Shown here piece after piece: positions 1 through 7,475 of a stretch of DNA of 24,205 bases (within the stretch, counting starts at the first letter, position 1; the number at the start of each line of letters is the position of its first letter). Source of the DNA: JAQGMJ01 sp036271855 (GTDB taxonomy: Bacteria; Pseudomonadota; Gammaproteobacteria; Burkholderiales; JAEUOS01); the NCBI GenBank assembly GCA_036271855.1, contig DATAZV010000536.1:1-24205 (forward strand). The letters are read 5' to 3'. The position numbers were made by a program, and so were the translations under genes. The notes below the pieces were generated by a model. The model was not told the origin of the DNA. It made no database searches and was given only the letters and a program-made list of their open reading frames with translations.

Positions 1-1
1 C

Positions 2-97
2 CTGCACATCGAAGCGCGCGACGGCCGCGAGACCGTGGTGGTCTGCGACGGACCCAGCGGCAGGATAGTGCGCGCCATCGACGTCGACTCTCCCTGA
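2..97 (+). CDS. C-terminal fragment of an unidentified protein
   Basis: An open frame enters from the left edge and stops at TGA 95-97. It gives 31 residues, starting LHIEARDGRETVVVCDGPSG and ending in AIDVDSP. The third codon positions are GC-rich, as in the neighbouring genes, so I read it as the true 3' end of a gene. The piece is too short to name; its alternating hydrophobic and charged residues suggest beta strands. No strong terminator follows before the next promoter. Confidence 0.5.
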   Translation: MHIEARDGRETVVVCDGPSGRIVRAIDVDSP

Positions 98-121
98 AAG
101 CAGGCGCAAATATGCGCCGCC

Positions 122-175
122 GTTACACATCGTAACAACCCCTTTACACCGGATTTACATTCACCGGTCTATGCT
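122..175 (+). promoter_or_regulatory. Response-regulator-like direct repeats upstream of a -10 box
   Basis: TTTACA occurs at 143-148 and again at 154-159, an 11-bp period (one helical turn). A -10-like TATGCT lies at 170-175, ten bases after the second box. A further dyad, GTTAC-N5-GTAAC, sits at 122-136. Paired hexamers with 5-bp spacers about 10-12 bp before the -10 are the known layout of OmpR/PhoP-family activator sites, which replace a -35. There is no good -35 here. The identity of the regulator is inference. Confidence 0.45.
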
Positions 176-187
176 GGCGGCGTTGCC

Positions 188-209
188 TCAAGGAGTATTC
201 AAGGAGTAT
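188..209 (+). repeat. Tandem 11-bp repeat duplicating the Shine-Dalgarno
   Basis: TCAAGGAGTAT is present twice head to tail (188-198 and 199-209), exactly. Each copy carries AAGGAG. The second copy lies 5 bases before a TTG at 212 and 11 bases before the ATG at 218; the first is too far away to serve either start well. It probably arose by slippage duplication in the leader. Confidence 0.8.
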
Positions 210-217
210 TTTTGATC

Positions 218-562
218 ATGCTTTACGACTCGCATCAACACCCATCCGACGCCGCCCGCACCGACTGGCTGCCCAGCGGCACCGCGCGGCGCAACGCCTA
301 TCGCATCTTCGTCGTCTGTCTCAGCACCTCGGCGCAGCGCGTCGAGCAACTGGTCAGCCGCGAACTCAAGGCCAAGGGCGCCGAGGTGCAGGTCCATACC
401 GGCCGCCCCGCCGCTTCCAAGGACGGCTCGCGCACCCGCATGGTCTTCACCGTGCATGGCAGCGGCAATGTGCGTGGCGCGATTGCCGCGCTGATCACCC
501 TGCTGGCGATTGACACCTGCGTGCGCACCGTGCGCTGGGAGTCGGACCCGCAAGGCGCCTGA
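218..562 (+). CDS. Small protein, possibly MgtC-C-terminal (ACT-like) domain
   Basis: The product has 114 residues if it starts at ATG 218, or 116 from TTG 212, which has the better Shine-Dalgarno spacing. The N-terminal 25 residues are polar. The rest alternates strand-helix: YRIFVVC strand, a helix from SAQRVEQLVSREL, a strand EVQVHTG, then RTRMVFTV, a helix RGAIAALITLLA and a final strand ending TVRWE. This beta-alpha-beta-beta-alpha-beta order and the closing VRWE recall the soluble C-terminal domain of MgtC/SapB proteins, but the membrane part is missing. That resemblance is from memory and tentative. It has no signal peptide and should be cytosolic. The upstream PhoP/OmpR-like boxes suggest two-component control. 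It converges with the next gene, with stops 5 bases apart. Confidence 0.7.
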   Translation: MLYDSHQHPSDAARTDWLPSGTARRNAYRIFVVCLSTSAQRVEQLVSRELKAKGAEVQVHTGRPAASKDGSRTRMVFTVHGSGNVRGAIAALITLLAIDTCVRTVRWESDPQGA

Positions 563-567
563 GGCCT

Positions 568-996
568 CTAGCGCGGCCGGTAGACCCGCGCGAAGCGCGC
601 CTGCGCCACCACGCCGTAATCGCCCGGCGCGTATTGCAGCACCCAGTCGCCCGGGCCGCCTTCGAGCACGTCGCCGCCGGCCGAGCGCGCCAAGGTGAAG
701 GGCTCATGCATCTGCCTGGCCAGCACCGGTACCGGCCGCGCGCGGTAGGCGCCGTCGCTGCCCGCGAGCGTCGGCGCCTGCGCTACATATTTTGCGTCGA
801 AGCGCTCGCGTGAAACGCTCCAGCGCTCGCCGGTGGCGCCGCTGATGATGGCGTCGCCCGCGGCGTAATGGTTCGGGCCTTCGAGGCTGATCAGGCTACC
901 CGCGGAGGCGGCGAAAGCCACCTGCACCAGCTCGTCTTTCAAGTGCAAGGCAGCGGTGGGGTCGCGGGTCAGATCGATGTCGCGCAGTTCAAGCAT
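568..996 (-). CDS. PGDYG-domain protein
   Basis: The 142-residue product ends in the segment LQYAPGDYGVVAQARFARVY, which carries the PGDYG signature that names Pfam's PGDYG family of small bacterial proteins. The rest alternates short strands, including a GERWSVSRERFDAKY stretch, so a compact mostly-beta fold is likely. There is no signal peptide or membrane segment. The function of the family is not established. The proposed ATG (994-996) has no clear Shine-Dalgarno, so the exact start is uncertain. It reads away from the next gene, leaving an 80-bp divergent gap that holds promoters for both. Confidence 0.75.
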   Translation of the reverse strand: MLELRDIDLTRDPTAALHLKDELVQVAFAASAGSLISLEGPNHYAAGDAIISGATGERWSVSRERFDAKYVAQAPTLAGSDGAYRARPVPVLARQMHEPFTLARSAGGDVLEGGPGDWVLQYAPGDYGVVAQARFARVYRPR

Positions 997-1076
997 GCCG
1001 CGAGTTTAAATCACGACGGCAATAGCGCCATCATCTGGGCGTAAAATAGCCCGCAAGCATTCAACGGAGCACCCGC

Positions 1077-1391
1077 ATGTCCAAAAGCGACATTCCCGCC
1101 CGGCCCGCCGGCCCTTCAGCCGCGGATACGGCCCGCATCAACGGCCTGATCGCCCATCTCGAACACAAGCTGGACCAGATTCCCGCCGACGCTCCCGGCG
1201 CGCAGGATTTGCGCGATGAAATCGCCGCGCTGAAAGAATCGCTGGAATTGCCGGAGTTCGACAGTTATCGCGTGGCCAGCGGCCTGCAGGGGATACGCGG
1301 CATCCTGGAAAAAGGCAAACAAACCCTGGTCGGTGAAATGGCCCACGACAGCACCCTGCTGCTCGACATCAGCCGCATGCTCGGGTTGTAA
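1077..1391 (+). CDS. Small helical protein of unknown function
   Basis: The product has 104 residues. A GGAG at 1066-1069, seven bases before the ATG, supports the start, and a TAAAAT at 1042-1047 could be the -10. After a Pro/Ala-rich N-terminus it is nearly all helix: TARINGLIAHLEHKLDQI, then AQDLRDEIAALKESLEL, then a C-terminal helix ending in DISRMLGL. Heptad-like Leu/Ile spacing in the first two helices suggests a coiled coil or helical hairpin. It has no Cys, no signal and no known motif, and I do not recognise it. It converges on cueR, with 20 bases between the stops. Confidence 0.7.
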   Translation: MSKSDIPARPAGPSAADTARINGLIAHLEHKLDQIPADAPGAQDLRDEIAALKESLELPEFDSYRVASGLQGIRGILEKGKQTLVGEMAHDSTLLLDISRMLGL

Positions 1392-1411
1392 CCCGTGGCT
1401 TCGCCCGGGGC

Positions 1412-1816
1412 CTAGTCCCCGGCGGCGAGGTTTTCCAGGATCGGGCAATCCGGCCGCTCGTCGCCGTGGCAGCAATGCACCAGGTGGGCCAGCGTCGCCT
1501 TCATCGCCGTCATTTCACGGATCTTCACTTCCAGTTCGGCGATATGCGCCTGCGCCAGGTCCTTCACCTTGGCGCTGGAGCGCCGCTGGTTGCGCCACAG
1601 CCCCAGCAACTCGCCGATCTGCGCCATCGAAAATCCCAGCTTGCGCGCGTGCCGAATGAAGCGCAGGGTGTGCACCTCTTTTTCCGCATAGTTGCGATAG
1701 CCCGAGAGGCTGCGCGCCGGCGCCGGGATCAGGCCGACGGCCTCGTAATGGCGGATCATTTTCGCCGACACGCCGGTGGCGGCGGCGGCCTCGCCGATGT
1801 TCATCGGATAGCTCAT
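1412..1816 (-). CDS. cueR: CueR: copper-sensing MerR-family regulator
   Basis: This 134-residue MerR-family activator has an N-terminal winged helix (about residues 4-70, with MIRHYEAVGLI and the wing SGYRNY), a dimerisation helix (about 75-112) and a metal loop. C116 and C124 form the C-x7-C loop that binds a single Cu(I), Ag(I) or Au(I) ion in CueR proteins; an extra C115 precedes it. A Ser at 81, in SAKVK, occupies the place where mercury and zinc sensors have Cys. These residues separate CueR from MerR, ZntR and CadR. Its ATG overlaps the TGA of copA (ATGA at 1813-1816), so translation is probably coupled and the regulator is expressed with the pump it controls. The predicted targets are the two dyads at 4248-4268 and 4308-4328. 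Confidence 0.93.
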   Translation of the reverse strand: MSYPMNIGEAAAATGVSAKMIRHYEAVGLIPAPARSLSGYRNYAEKEVHTLRFIRHARKLGFSMAQIGELLGLWRNQRRSSAKVKDLAQAHIAELEVKIREMTAMKATLAHLVHCCHGDERPDCPILENLAAGD

Positions 1817-4233
1817 GCTTGCACCTCATCGCGCGGCGCCGGCTTCCAGCGCCGCAGCAGTAACGCGTTCGACACCACGCTGACGCTGGAAAATGCCATC
1901 GCCGCCCCCGCCACCACCGGATTCAAAAAGCCGAAGGCGGCCAGCGGGATGCCGACCAGGTTGTAAACGAAGGCCCAGAACAGGTTCTGGCGAATCTTGC
2001 TGTAGGTGCGCTTTGAAATCGAAATCGCGTCGGCCACCAGCAGCGGGTCGCCGCGCATCAGGGTGATGCCGGCGGCCTGCATCGCCACATCGGTGCCGCT
2101 GCCCATGGCGATGCCCACGTCGGCCGCCGCCAGCGCCGGCGCGTCGTTGATGCCGTCACCCACCATGGCGACGCTGCCGCCGCCGCTCTTCAGTTCACTC
2201 ACCACGCGCGCCTTGTCGGCCGGCAGCACCTCGGCGCGAAAATCATCCAGGCCGACGGCGTGCGCCACCGCTTGCGCGCTGCCCGGGTTGTCGCCGGTGA
2301 GCATGATGCTTTTCACGCCCTGCGCGCGCAGGGCCTCGACGGCGGCGCGGGCGTTGGGTTTGACCGTATCGCCGAAGGCCATGAAGCCGAGCAGTTGCCG
2401 CTGGTCGCCAGCATCGCGCGCCAGCCAGGAAATGGTGCGGCCTTGTGTCTCCAGTTCGCGCGCCTGGGCAGGTGCTTCGTGGTCCCAAGCGCCTTGCTCC
2501 TGCATCAAGCGCTGGTTGCCGAGATAAAGCGTGGCGCCTTCGACCATGGCCTGCAGTCCTCGCCCGGCCAGGGTTTGCACTTGCGCAGCGGGTGGTATTT
2601 GCGTGCCCTCGCGCTGCGCCGCTTGCAATACCGCGCGCGCCAGCGGGTGCTCGCTGCCCTGCTGCACGGCAGCGGCCAGGCGCAACAGATCGTGGTCGGT
2701 GCCGCTTGATGCCTTGAACGCCACCAGCGCCGGTTTTCCCTCGGTCAGCGTGCCGGTCTTGTCGAAGGCCACCAGCTTCACCGCATGCGCAATCTCCAGC
2801 GCCTGCGCGTCCTTGATCAATATGCCGTGGCGCGCCGCCACGCCGGTGCCGGCCATGATGGCAGTGGGTGTCGCCAGGCCCAGCGCGCAGGGGCAGGCGA
2901 TCACCAGCACCGCCGCCGCGTTGAGCAGCGCCGCTTCCCACTCACCGTTGTAAAAGCCCCAGCCAAGCAGGGTGACGAGCGCGATCACCAGCACCACCGG
3001 CACGAACACCGCGCTCACCTGGTCCACCAGGCGCTGGATCGGCGCCTTCGCCGCCTGCGCGTCTTCCACCATGCGGATGATGCGCGAGAGCGTGGTCTCG
3101 GCGCCGATTGCCGTCGTCTCGATCAGCAGCAGGCCGCTGCCGTTGACCGCGCCGCCGGTGACATGCTGGCCCGCGTGCCTGGCTACCGGCAGGCTCTCGC
3201 CGCTGATCAGCGATTCATCGACTTCGCTGGAACCTTCGGTGATCACGCCATCGATCGCGATGCGCTCGCCCGCGCGCGCCACCACCAGGTCGCCGACCTT
3301 CACCGCAGCCAGCGGCATCTCACTATCCATGCCATCGCGGCGCACCCGCGCGGTGTCGGGGCGCAGCGCCTGCAGGGCGCGAATCGCGACGGTGGTCTGG
3401 CGCTTGGCCCGGGTTTCCAGCCACTTGCCCAGCAGCACCAGGGTGATGACAATTGCCGAACTCTCGAAGTACAAATGCTGGTGCGCCGCGTGTTCCCAAT
3501 GGCGCAGCAGCAGGTAAAGCGAAAGCCCGTAGGCGGCCGAAGTGCCCAGCGCCACCAAGAGGTCCATGTTGGCCGTGCCGGACTTCAGCGCGCGCCAGCC
3601 GGCGCTATAAAAACGCCAGCCGAGCCAGAACTGCACCGGGGTGGCCAGCAGCAGTTGCAGCAGCGGCGGCAGCATCCAGTCGCCGCCGAAAGGCATCGCG
3701 AGCATGGGCAGCAGCAGGGGCAGGCTGAGCAGCGCCGCTGCCGCCACCGGCCACCATGTGGGCAGGGCGGGCGAACTATCGGCCTTCTGCTCTTGCGCGG
3801 GCGTGGCTGCGTAGCCGGCGGCATCCACCGCGCGCAGCAGGGCGTCGATGTTCACCTCCGGGTTCGCCTGTACCCGCGCCTGTTCGGTCGCGAGGTTGAC
3901 GCTGGCCGAGATCACGCCCGGCACCTTGTTCAGCGCGCGCTCCACATGGGCGACGCAGGAGGCGCAGGTCATGCCGGCGATGGCGAGGTCGACTTCGCGC
4001 GTCGCCACTTCGTAGCCGGAGCCGTGCACCGCCTGAGCCAGCGCCGCCCCGGTGACTTCCGGCGCGGCGGAGACGGCGGCGGTCTCGGTGGCGAGGTTGA
4101 CGCTCGCTTGTTCCACCCCCGGCACGTTGCGCAGGGCTTTTTCCACGTGGGCGACGCAGGAGGCGCAAGTCATGCCCTCGACGCGCAAACGGTGTTCGCG
4201 CATGGCGGCCTGGGGCAAGGTGGCGGTGTTCAT
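1813..4233 (-). CDS. copA: CopA: Cu(I)-exporting P1B-type ATPase
   Basis: CopA pumps Cu(I) across the inner membrane using ATP. With the start at 4233 it has 806 residues. Two N-terminal metal-binding domains carry MTCASC (21-26 and about 88-93). They are near-duplicates, sharing blocks such as VPGV and SVNLATE. Hydrophobic helices follow from about 162. The ion-path CPC is at 447-449, the phosphorylation loop DKTGTLT at 491-497, the nucleotide-domain HP in SEHPL at about 527-531, then GDGINDAP, YNLVG and the MAFSSVSVVSNA helix that marks Cu(I) transporters. The frame is open to an ATG at 4317, but that start would place the CueR operator inside the gene. From the predicted -10 (4241-4246), transcription should begin almost at the ATG at 4233, so the mRNA may be leaderless. 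A later ATG at 4203 is the alternative. cueR follows with a 4-base overlap. Confidence 0.95.
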   Translation of the reverse strand: MNTATLPQAAMREHRLRVEGMTCASCVAHVEKALRNVPGVEQASVNLATETAAVSAAPEVTGAALAQAVHGSGYEVATREVDLAIAGMTCASCVAHVERALNKVPGVISASVNLATEQARVQANPEVNIDALLRAVDAAGYAATPAQEQKADSSPALPTWWPVAAAALLSLPLLLPMLAMPFGGDWMLPPLLQLLLATPVQFWLGWRFYSAGWRALKSGTANMDLLVALGTSAAYGLSLYLLLRHWEHAAHQHLYFESSAIVITLVLLGKWLETRAKRQTTVAIRALQALRPDTARVRRDGMDSEMPLAAVKVGDLVVARAGERIAIDGVITEGSSEVDESLISGESLPVARHAGQHVTGGAVNGSGLLLIETTAIGAETTLSRIIRMVEDAQAAKAPIQRLVDQVSAVFVPVVLVIALVTLLGWGFYNGEWEAALLNAAAVLVIACPCALGLATPTAIMAGTGVAARHGILIKDAQALEIAHAVKLVAFDKTGTLTEGKPALVAFKASSGTDHDLLRLAAAVQQGSEHPLARAVLQAAQREGTQIPPAAQVQTLAGRGLQAMVEGATLYLGNQRLMQEQGAWDHEAPAQARELETQGRTISWLARDAGDQRQLLGFMAFGDTVKPNARAAVEALRAQGVKSIMLTGDNPGSAQAVAHAVGLDDFRAEVLPADKARVVSELKSGGGSVAMVGDGINDAPALAAADVGIAMGSGTDVAMQAAGITLMRGDPLLVADAISISKRTYSKIRQNLFWAFVYNLVGIPLAAFGFLNPVVAGAAMAFSSVSVVSNALLLRRWKPAPRDEVQA

Positions 4234-4240
4234 GGAAGGG

Positions 4241-4271
4241 ATGCTCCACCTTACCATGATGGCAAGGTCAA
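4241..4271 (-). promoter_or_regulatory. CueR-type promoter/operator for copA-cueR
   Basis: On the minus strand a TTGACC -35 (4266-4271) is followed by a 19-bp spacer and GAGCAT (4241-4246) as -10. The spacer holds the dyad ACCTTACC-N5-GGCAAGGT (plus strand, 4248-4268), symmetric at 7 of 8 pairs. The overlong spacer with a dyad between the boxes is the hallmark of MerR-family promoters, and the sequence closely matches known CueR sites. The predicted start of transcription falls at about 4233-4235, at the copA ATG. Confidence 0.85.
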
Positions 4272-4304
4272 GCTTTTCAAGCACGCGGCGCACGGATTCA
4301 GGGC

Positions 4305-4335
4305 TTGACCTTCCCATGGGGGCAAGCTTCAGGGT
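4305..4335 (+). promoter_or_regulatory. Second, weaker CueR-type promoter/operator for copZ
   Basis: TTGACC (4305-4310) begins a plus-strand site. The dyad is ACCTTCCC-N5-GGCAAGCT (4308-4328), with 6 of 8 pairs matched. A 19-bp spacer would put CAGGGT (4330-4335) at the -10, which is poor. A TACACT at 4336-4341 looks better but lies too far from the -35. The site faces the opposite way to the copA operator 36 bases away, so one CueR pool probably drives both directions, with copZ the weaker promoter. Confidence 0.65.
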
Positions 4336-4370
4336 TACACTGTGTTCAACCTTTTTGCATTGCGATTGCC

Positions 4371-4568
4371 ATGATCGAACTCCAAGTGCAGGACATGACC
4401 TGCGGCCACTGCGTCGGCCGCGTCACCAAGGCGGTCAAGGCTGTCGATGAAGCCGCCACCGTGGACGTCAACCTGGAAAACAAGCGCGTGAGCATCACCT
4501 CCAGCCACGGCGCCGTTGAATTCGCCGAGGCGATCCGCGAAGCCGGTTACACCGCGCAGCCGGCGTAG
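4371..4568 (+). CDS. copZ: CopZ-like copper chaperone
   Basis: The 65-residue product is a single heavy-metal-associated domain. MTCGHC at 9-14 supplies the two Cys that bind Cu(I), and the fold reads beta-alpha-beta-beta-alpha-beta, with GY before the C-terminus as usual. It should carry cytosolic Cu(I) to the N-terminal domains of CopA. I chose ATG 4371 because it gives the standard domain length of 65-70 residues; the open frame extends back to 4305, but that would run through the operator. A clear Shine-Dalgarno is lacking. After the stop, TGCGGC...GCCGCA (about 4570-4589) could form a stem but has no T-run. Confidence 0.9.
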   Translation: MIELQVQDMTCGHCVGRVTKAVKAVDEAATVDVNLENKRVSITSSHGAVEFAEAIREAGYTAQPA

Positions 4569-5023
4569 ATGCGGCGGCGAGAGGCCGCAAAATCAACCAC
4601 ACTTAGTTGATGGGTTCCGGTATGTTTGGAACCATGGGCTGCGGCTGCGTGGCGCCCGGCTCCGGCGCAGGGCAACCCGGGACCTCGCTCCATGCGCCCT
4701 GGATTTGTCCGCTCAGCTCCAAGGTCTCCGATTGGCGCCCCTGGCCCAAGCCGTGAACATTCCTTTTTTTCGTGTGTCCTGTGGTGGAACGAAAAACAGA
4801 AAAAAACCTGTTGTTTACTGTTGTTTTGCGCCGCCACCGGCCGAGACTCCTGTCTTTTTCCGGGTTCCGACCACGGATGTAGTTTGCCAGACTTGACAGC
4901 CTCGGCAAAAATCTGGAACATGAACATGTTCATTTTTTAGTTGGTCCCTGAACCAGCAAGAGTTCGATCAACAACGCGCCGCCTGATGCGCGGCACTTCA
5001 TCATCTTTTCCGGAGACAGTTTC
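4569..5023. other. 455-base gene-free region between copZ and the SDR operon
   Basis: The left half (to about 4760) is GC-rich like the genes. On the minus strand it holds an open stretch without a start, ending ...MVPNIPEPIN at 4603, possibly a decayed gene end. The middle (about 4760-4860) is unusually T- and A-rich, with homopolymer runs and a short stem AACAG...CTGTT. The right end holds the promoter and operator described separately, and a GGAG at 5012-5015 eight bases before the SDR start. None of the open frames here looks like a genuine protein. Confidence 0.6.
4893..4933 (+). promoter_or_regulatory. Promoter with palindromic operator before the SDR-ligase-amidohydrolase operon
   Basis: TTGACA (4893-4898), a 17-bp spacer and GAACAT (4916-4921) make a sigma-70 promoter. 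A perfect 14-bp palindrome, ATGAACATGTTCAT, at 4920-4933 overlaps the -10 and the start region. With one mismatched pair the symmetry extends to 20 bp. The position suits repression by a dimeric regulator. The TetR-family gene at the far end of the operon is the obvious candidate; this pairing is inference. Confidence 0.7.
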
Positions 5024-5797
5024 ATGAGTGAACCCCAATCAACCAGGCCGGTAGCCCTGGTGACCGGCGCCGCCAGCGGCATCGGCCGCGCGGCGGTGCT
5101 GGCGCTGGCCGCTGCCGGCTACGACGTCGCCATCAACTACAGCCGCAGCGACGCCGCTGCCAAGGCCACCGCGGCGGATGCCGAAAAGCTGGGTGCGCAA
5201 ACCCTGTTGTGCAAGGCCGACGTCAGCGACGACCCCGCCGTCAAGGCGATGATCACCGCCGTCGCTGCCAAGTTCGGCCGCATGGACGTGTTGATCAACA
5301 ACGCCGGCACCACCACCGAAGTCAAGCCGAAAGACATGGACGGCCTGGACCTCGACGAGTGGGACCGCGTCTTTGCGGTGAACGTGCGCAGCATCTTCCA
5401 GGTGACCCGCGCCGCGCTGCCGCTGCTGAAAGCCGCGCCGAATGCCTGCATCGTCAACACGGCGTCCATCGTCGGCCTGCGCCCCGGCCCGCAGCCCCTG
5501 CCTTATGCCGCTTCGAAGGCGGCGGTGGTGAATCTCACCAAGACCCTGGCGCTGAACCTTGGGCCGCAGATCCGCGTCAATGCGGTCGCCCCGGGCTGGA
5601 TGGAAGGCGACTGGATGCAGCGCATGCTCAAAGACAAGTACGAAGACCTGATGGGCCGCCGCGCCAAGGCCACGCCGCTGAAGCGCTGCGTCACCGCCGA
5701 AGATGTCGCCGAAACCATGATGACCCTGATCACCGCCAACCGCTTCGTGACGGGCGAGATCATCGTCATTGACGGCGGTTTCACCAGTTCGACCTGA
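5024..5797 (+). CDS. Short-chain dehydrogenase/reductase (FabG-like)
   Basis: This 257-residue classical SDR is a cytosolic NAD(P)-dependent alcohol/ketone oxidoreductase. The Rossmann motif TGAASGIG is at 14-21, NNAG at 92-95, and the catalytic set is N120, S148, Y161 and K165 (YAASK). The NYSR at 38-41 after the second strand resembles FabG-type enzymes that use NADPH. The C-terminal VTGEIIVIDGGF is the usual SDR end. GGAG at 5012-5015 supports the start. It is the first gene of a three-gene operon, with the ligase starting 10 bases after its stop. The substrate is unknown; the setting suggests oxidation or reduction of a hydroxyl on the acid activated by the ligase or on its precursor. Confidence 0.92.
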   Translation: MSEPQSTRPVALVTGAASGIGRAAVLALAAAGYDVAINYSRSDAAAKATAADAEKLGAQTLLCKADVSDDPAVKAMITAVAAKFGRMDVLINNAGTTTEVKPKDMDGLDLDEWDRVFAVNVRSIFQVTRAALPLLKAAPNACIVNTASIVGLRPGPQPLPYAASKAAVVNLTKTLALNLGPQIRVNAVAPGWMEGDWMQRMLKDKYEDLMGRRAKATPLKRCVTAEDVAETMMTLITANRFVTGEIIVIDGGFTSST

Positions 5798-5807
5798 GGG
5801 CCTGATC

Positions 5808-7454
5808 ATGCTCGAAGGCGTCGTTCCCTTTCCGCCCGAATACGCGGCGATGTGCCGCGAAAAAGGCTACTGGCAGGACAGGTCGCTGGCCGAAGAATTC
5901 GACGCGGTATTCAAGAAGTACCGCCGCCGCGTCGCCATCATCGACCGCGGCCACCAGTACACCTATGGCGAGATCGACGAGATCAGCGACAACCTGGCGC
6001 TGAACCTGCTCGAACTCGGCCTGAAGCCGCTGGACCCGGTAGTGCTGCAATTGCCCAACGTGGTCGAGTTCGTGTTTCTCTACTTCGCGCTGCAAAAGAT
6101 CGGCGCCATTCCCATCGCCGCGCTGTCCACGCACCGCTACACCGAGGTCAGCCAGTTCGTGAAGATTTCCGGCGCGACGGCGTGCGTCTATCCGGAAAGC
6201 CAGGGTGATTTCGCTTTCGGGCCGATGGTCAAGCGCGTGGCCGATGAATCGGCTACGCTGAAATTGCGCATCGTGCTCGGCAAGCCGGGCGAGGGCGAGC
6301 ATTCGCTGATGGCGCTGATCGCCGATCCGCCCATCCTCGCCAGCTCGCAACTCGAAAAAATAAAAATAGATCCCACCGACCCGGCGATCTTCCAACTCTC
6401 CGGCGGCACCACCGGCGTGCCCAAGCTGATCCCGCGCACCCACAACGACTACGCCTACAACTCCAAGACCGCCGCGCCGGTGTGCGGCGTGACGGACGCC
6501 TCCGTGCTGCTGCTGGTGCTGCCGATCGCCCACAACCTGCCGCTGGCCTGCCCGGGCATCCAGGGTTACTTTTTCAACGGCGGCAAGGTGGTGCTCTCCA
6601 CCAGCACCAAGCCGGAAGACATGTTCGCCCTGATGCAGCAATACCGGGTGACGCATCTCAAGGTGGTGCCGGCGCTGCTGATTCGCCTGATCAACAGCCC
6701 GGCGATCGGCGACTACGATTTGTCTTCGCTCAAGGTGATCCAGAGCGGCGGCCAGCGCATGCAGCCCGAGGTGCGCCTGCGCACCAAGCAATTGATCCCC
6801 AGCGTGACGGTGCAGGAAAATTTCGGCATGTCCGAAGGCATGCTGTTTTTCGTCCATCTCGACGATCCCGAAGAAGTGCGCCTGGAAACCTGCGGCCGCC
6901 CGATCTGCCCGGACGACGAAGTGCTGCTACTCGATGAAGAAGGCCGCGAAGTCGCCCCCGGTGAAACCGGCGAGCTCACCTGCCGCGGCCCCTACACCCT
7001 GCGTGGCTATTTCGGCGTGCCGGAGTACAACGCGCGCCAGTTCACGTCCGACGGTTTCTACCGCTCCGGCGACCTGATGCGCCTGCACCCCAGCGGCAAC
7101 TACGTTGTGGAGGGCCGCAAGAAGGATTTGATCAATCGCGGCGGCGAAAAAATTTCCGCCGAGGAAATCGAAAACCTGATCCTGATGCACCCGGCGGTGC
7201 AAAACGTCGCCTGCGTCGCCATGCCCGACCCGCACATGGGCGAGAAGACCTGCGCCTGCGTGATCTTGCGCAGCGGTCACGCGTTGACGCTGAAAGAGAT
7301 CGTCGAATTCCTGATCGCCCGCGAGATCGCCAAATTCAAACTGCCCGAGCGCCTCGAAGTACTGGGCGAATTCCCGGTCTCCACCTTCGGCAAGGTGTCG
7401 AAAAAAGCGCTGGTCGAAATGGTCGCGGGCAAACTCGCGGCCGAAGCCAAATAA
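5808..7454 (+). CDS. Aryl-acid AMP/CoA ligase resembling EntE/DhbE
   Basis: This 548-residue adenylate-forming enzyme resembles 2,3-dihydroxybenzoate- and salicylate-activating enzymes (EntE, DhbE, YbtE) along its length: YWQDRSLAEEF near the start, SGGTTG at 198-203, KLIPRTHNDY at 206-215, ICPDDEV, GPYTLRGY, GDL at 421-423 and RGGEKIS at 444-450. K529 in STFGKVSKK is the C-terminal catalytic Lys. The aryl-pocket segment is AHNLPLACPG: the Asn that contacts the carboxylate/hydroxyl is kept (N243), but the usual Tyr is Leu and the usual Ser is C248. In this family Ser versus Cys has been linked to dihydroxybenzoate versus salicylate choice. No siderophore synthesis genes are nearby, so it more likely makes an acyl-AMP or acyl-CoA for catabolism. 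ATG 5808 matches family N-termini. Confidence 0.85.
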   Translation: MLEGVVPFPPEYAAMCREKGYWQDRSLAEEFDAVFKKYRRRVAIIDRGHQYTYGEIDEISDNLALNLLELGLKPLDPVVLQLPNVVEFVFLYFALQKIGAIPIAALSTHRYTEVSQFVKISGATACVYPESQGDFAFGPMVKRVADESATLKLRIVLGKPGEGEHSLMALIADPPILASSQLEKIKIDPTDPAIFQLSGGTTGVPKLIPRTHNDYAYNSKTAAPVCGVTDASVLLLVLPIAHNLPLACPGIQGYFFNGGKVVLSTSTKPEDMFALMQQYRVTHLKVVPALLIRLINSPAIGDYDLSSLKVIQSGGQRMQPEVRLRTKQLIPSVTVQENFGMSEGMLFFVHLDDPEEVRLETCGRPICPDDEVLLLDEEGREVAPGETGELTCRGPYTLRGYFGVPEYNARQFTSDGFYRSGDLMRLHPSGNYVVEGRKKDLINRGGEKISAEEIENLILMHPAVQNVACVAMPDPHMGEKTCACVILRSGHALTLKEIVEFLIAREIAKFKLPERLEVLGEFPVSTFGKVSKKALVEMVAGKLAAEAK

Positions 7455-7475
7455 GGAACCGGAAAGGAAAATGAG

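Noticed and set aside
2785..4308. 507-residue plus-strand open frame opposite copA
   Set aside because: It is a high-GC shadow of copA: Gln/Arg/His-rich, no domains, and it crosses the operator.
5808..7454. Assigning the ligase as entE/dhbE of a siderophore pathway
   Set aside because: No isochorismate, aryl-carrier or NRPS genes are present, and pocket residues differ; left without a symbol.
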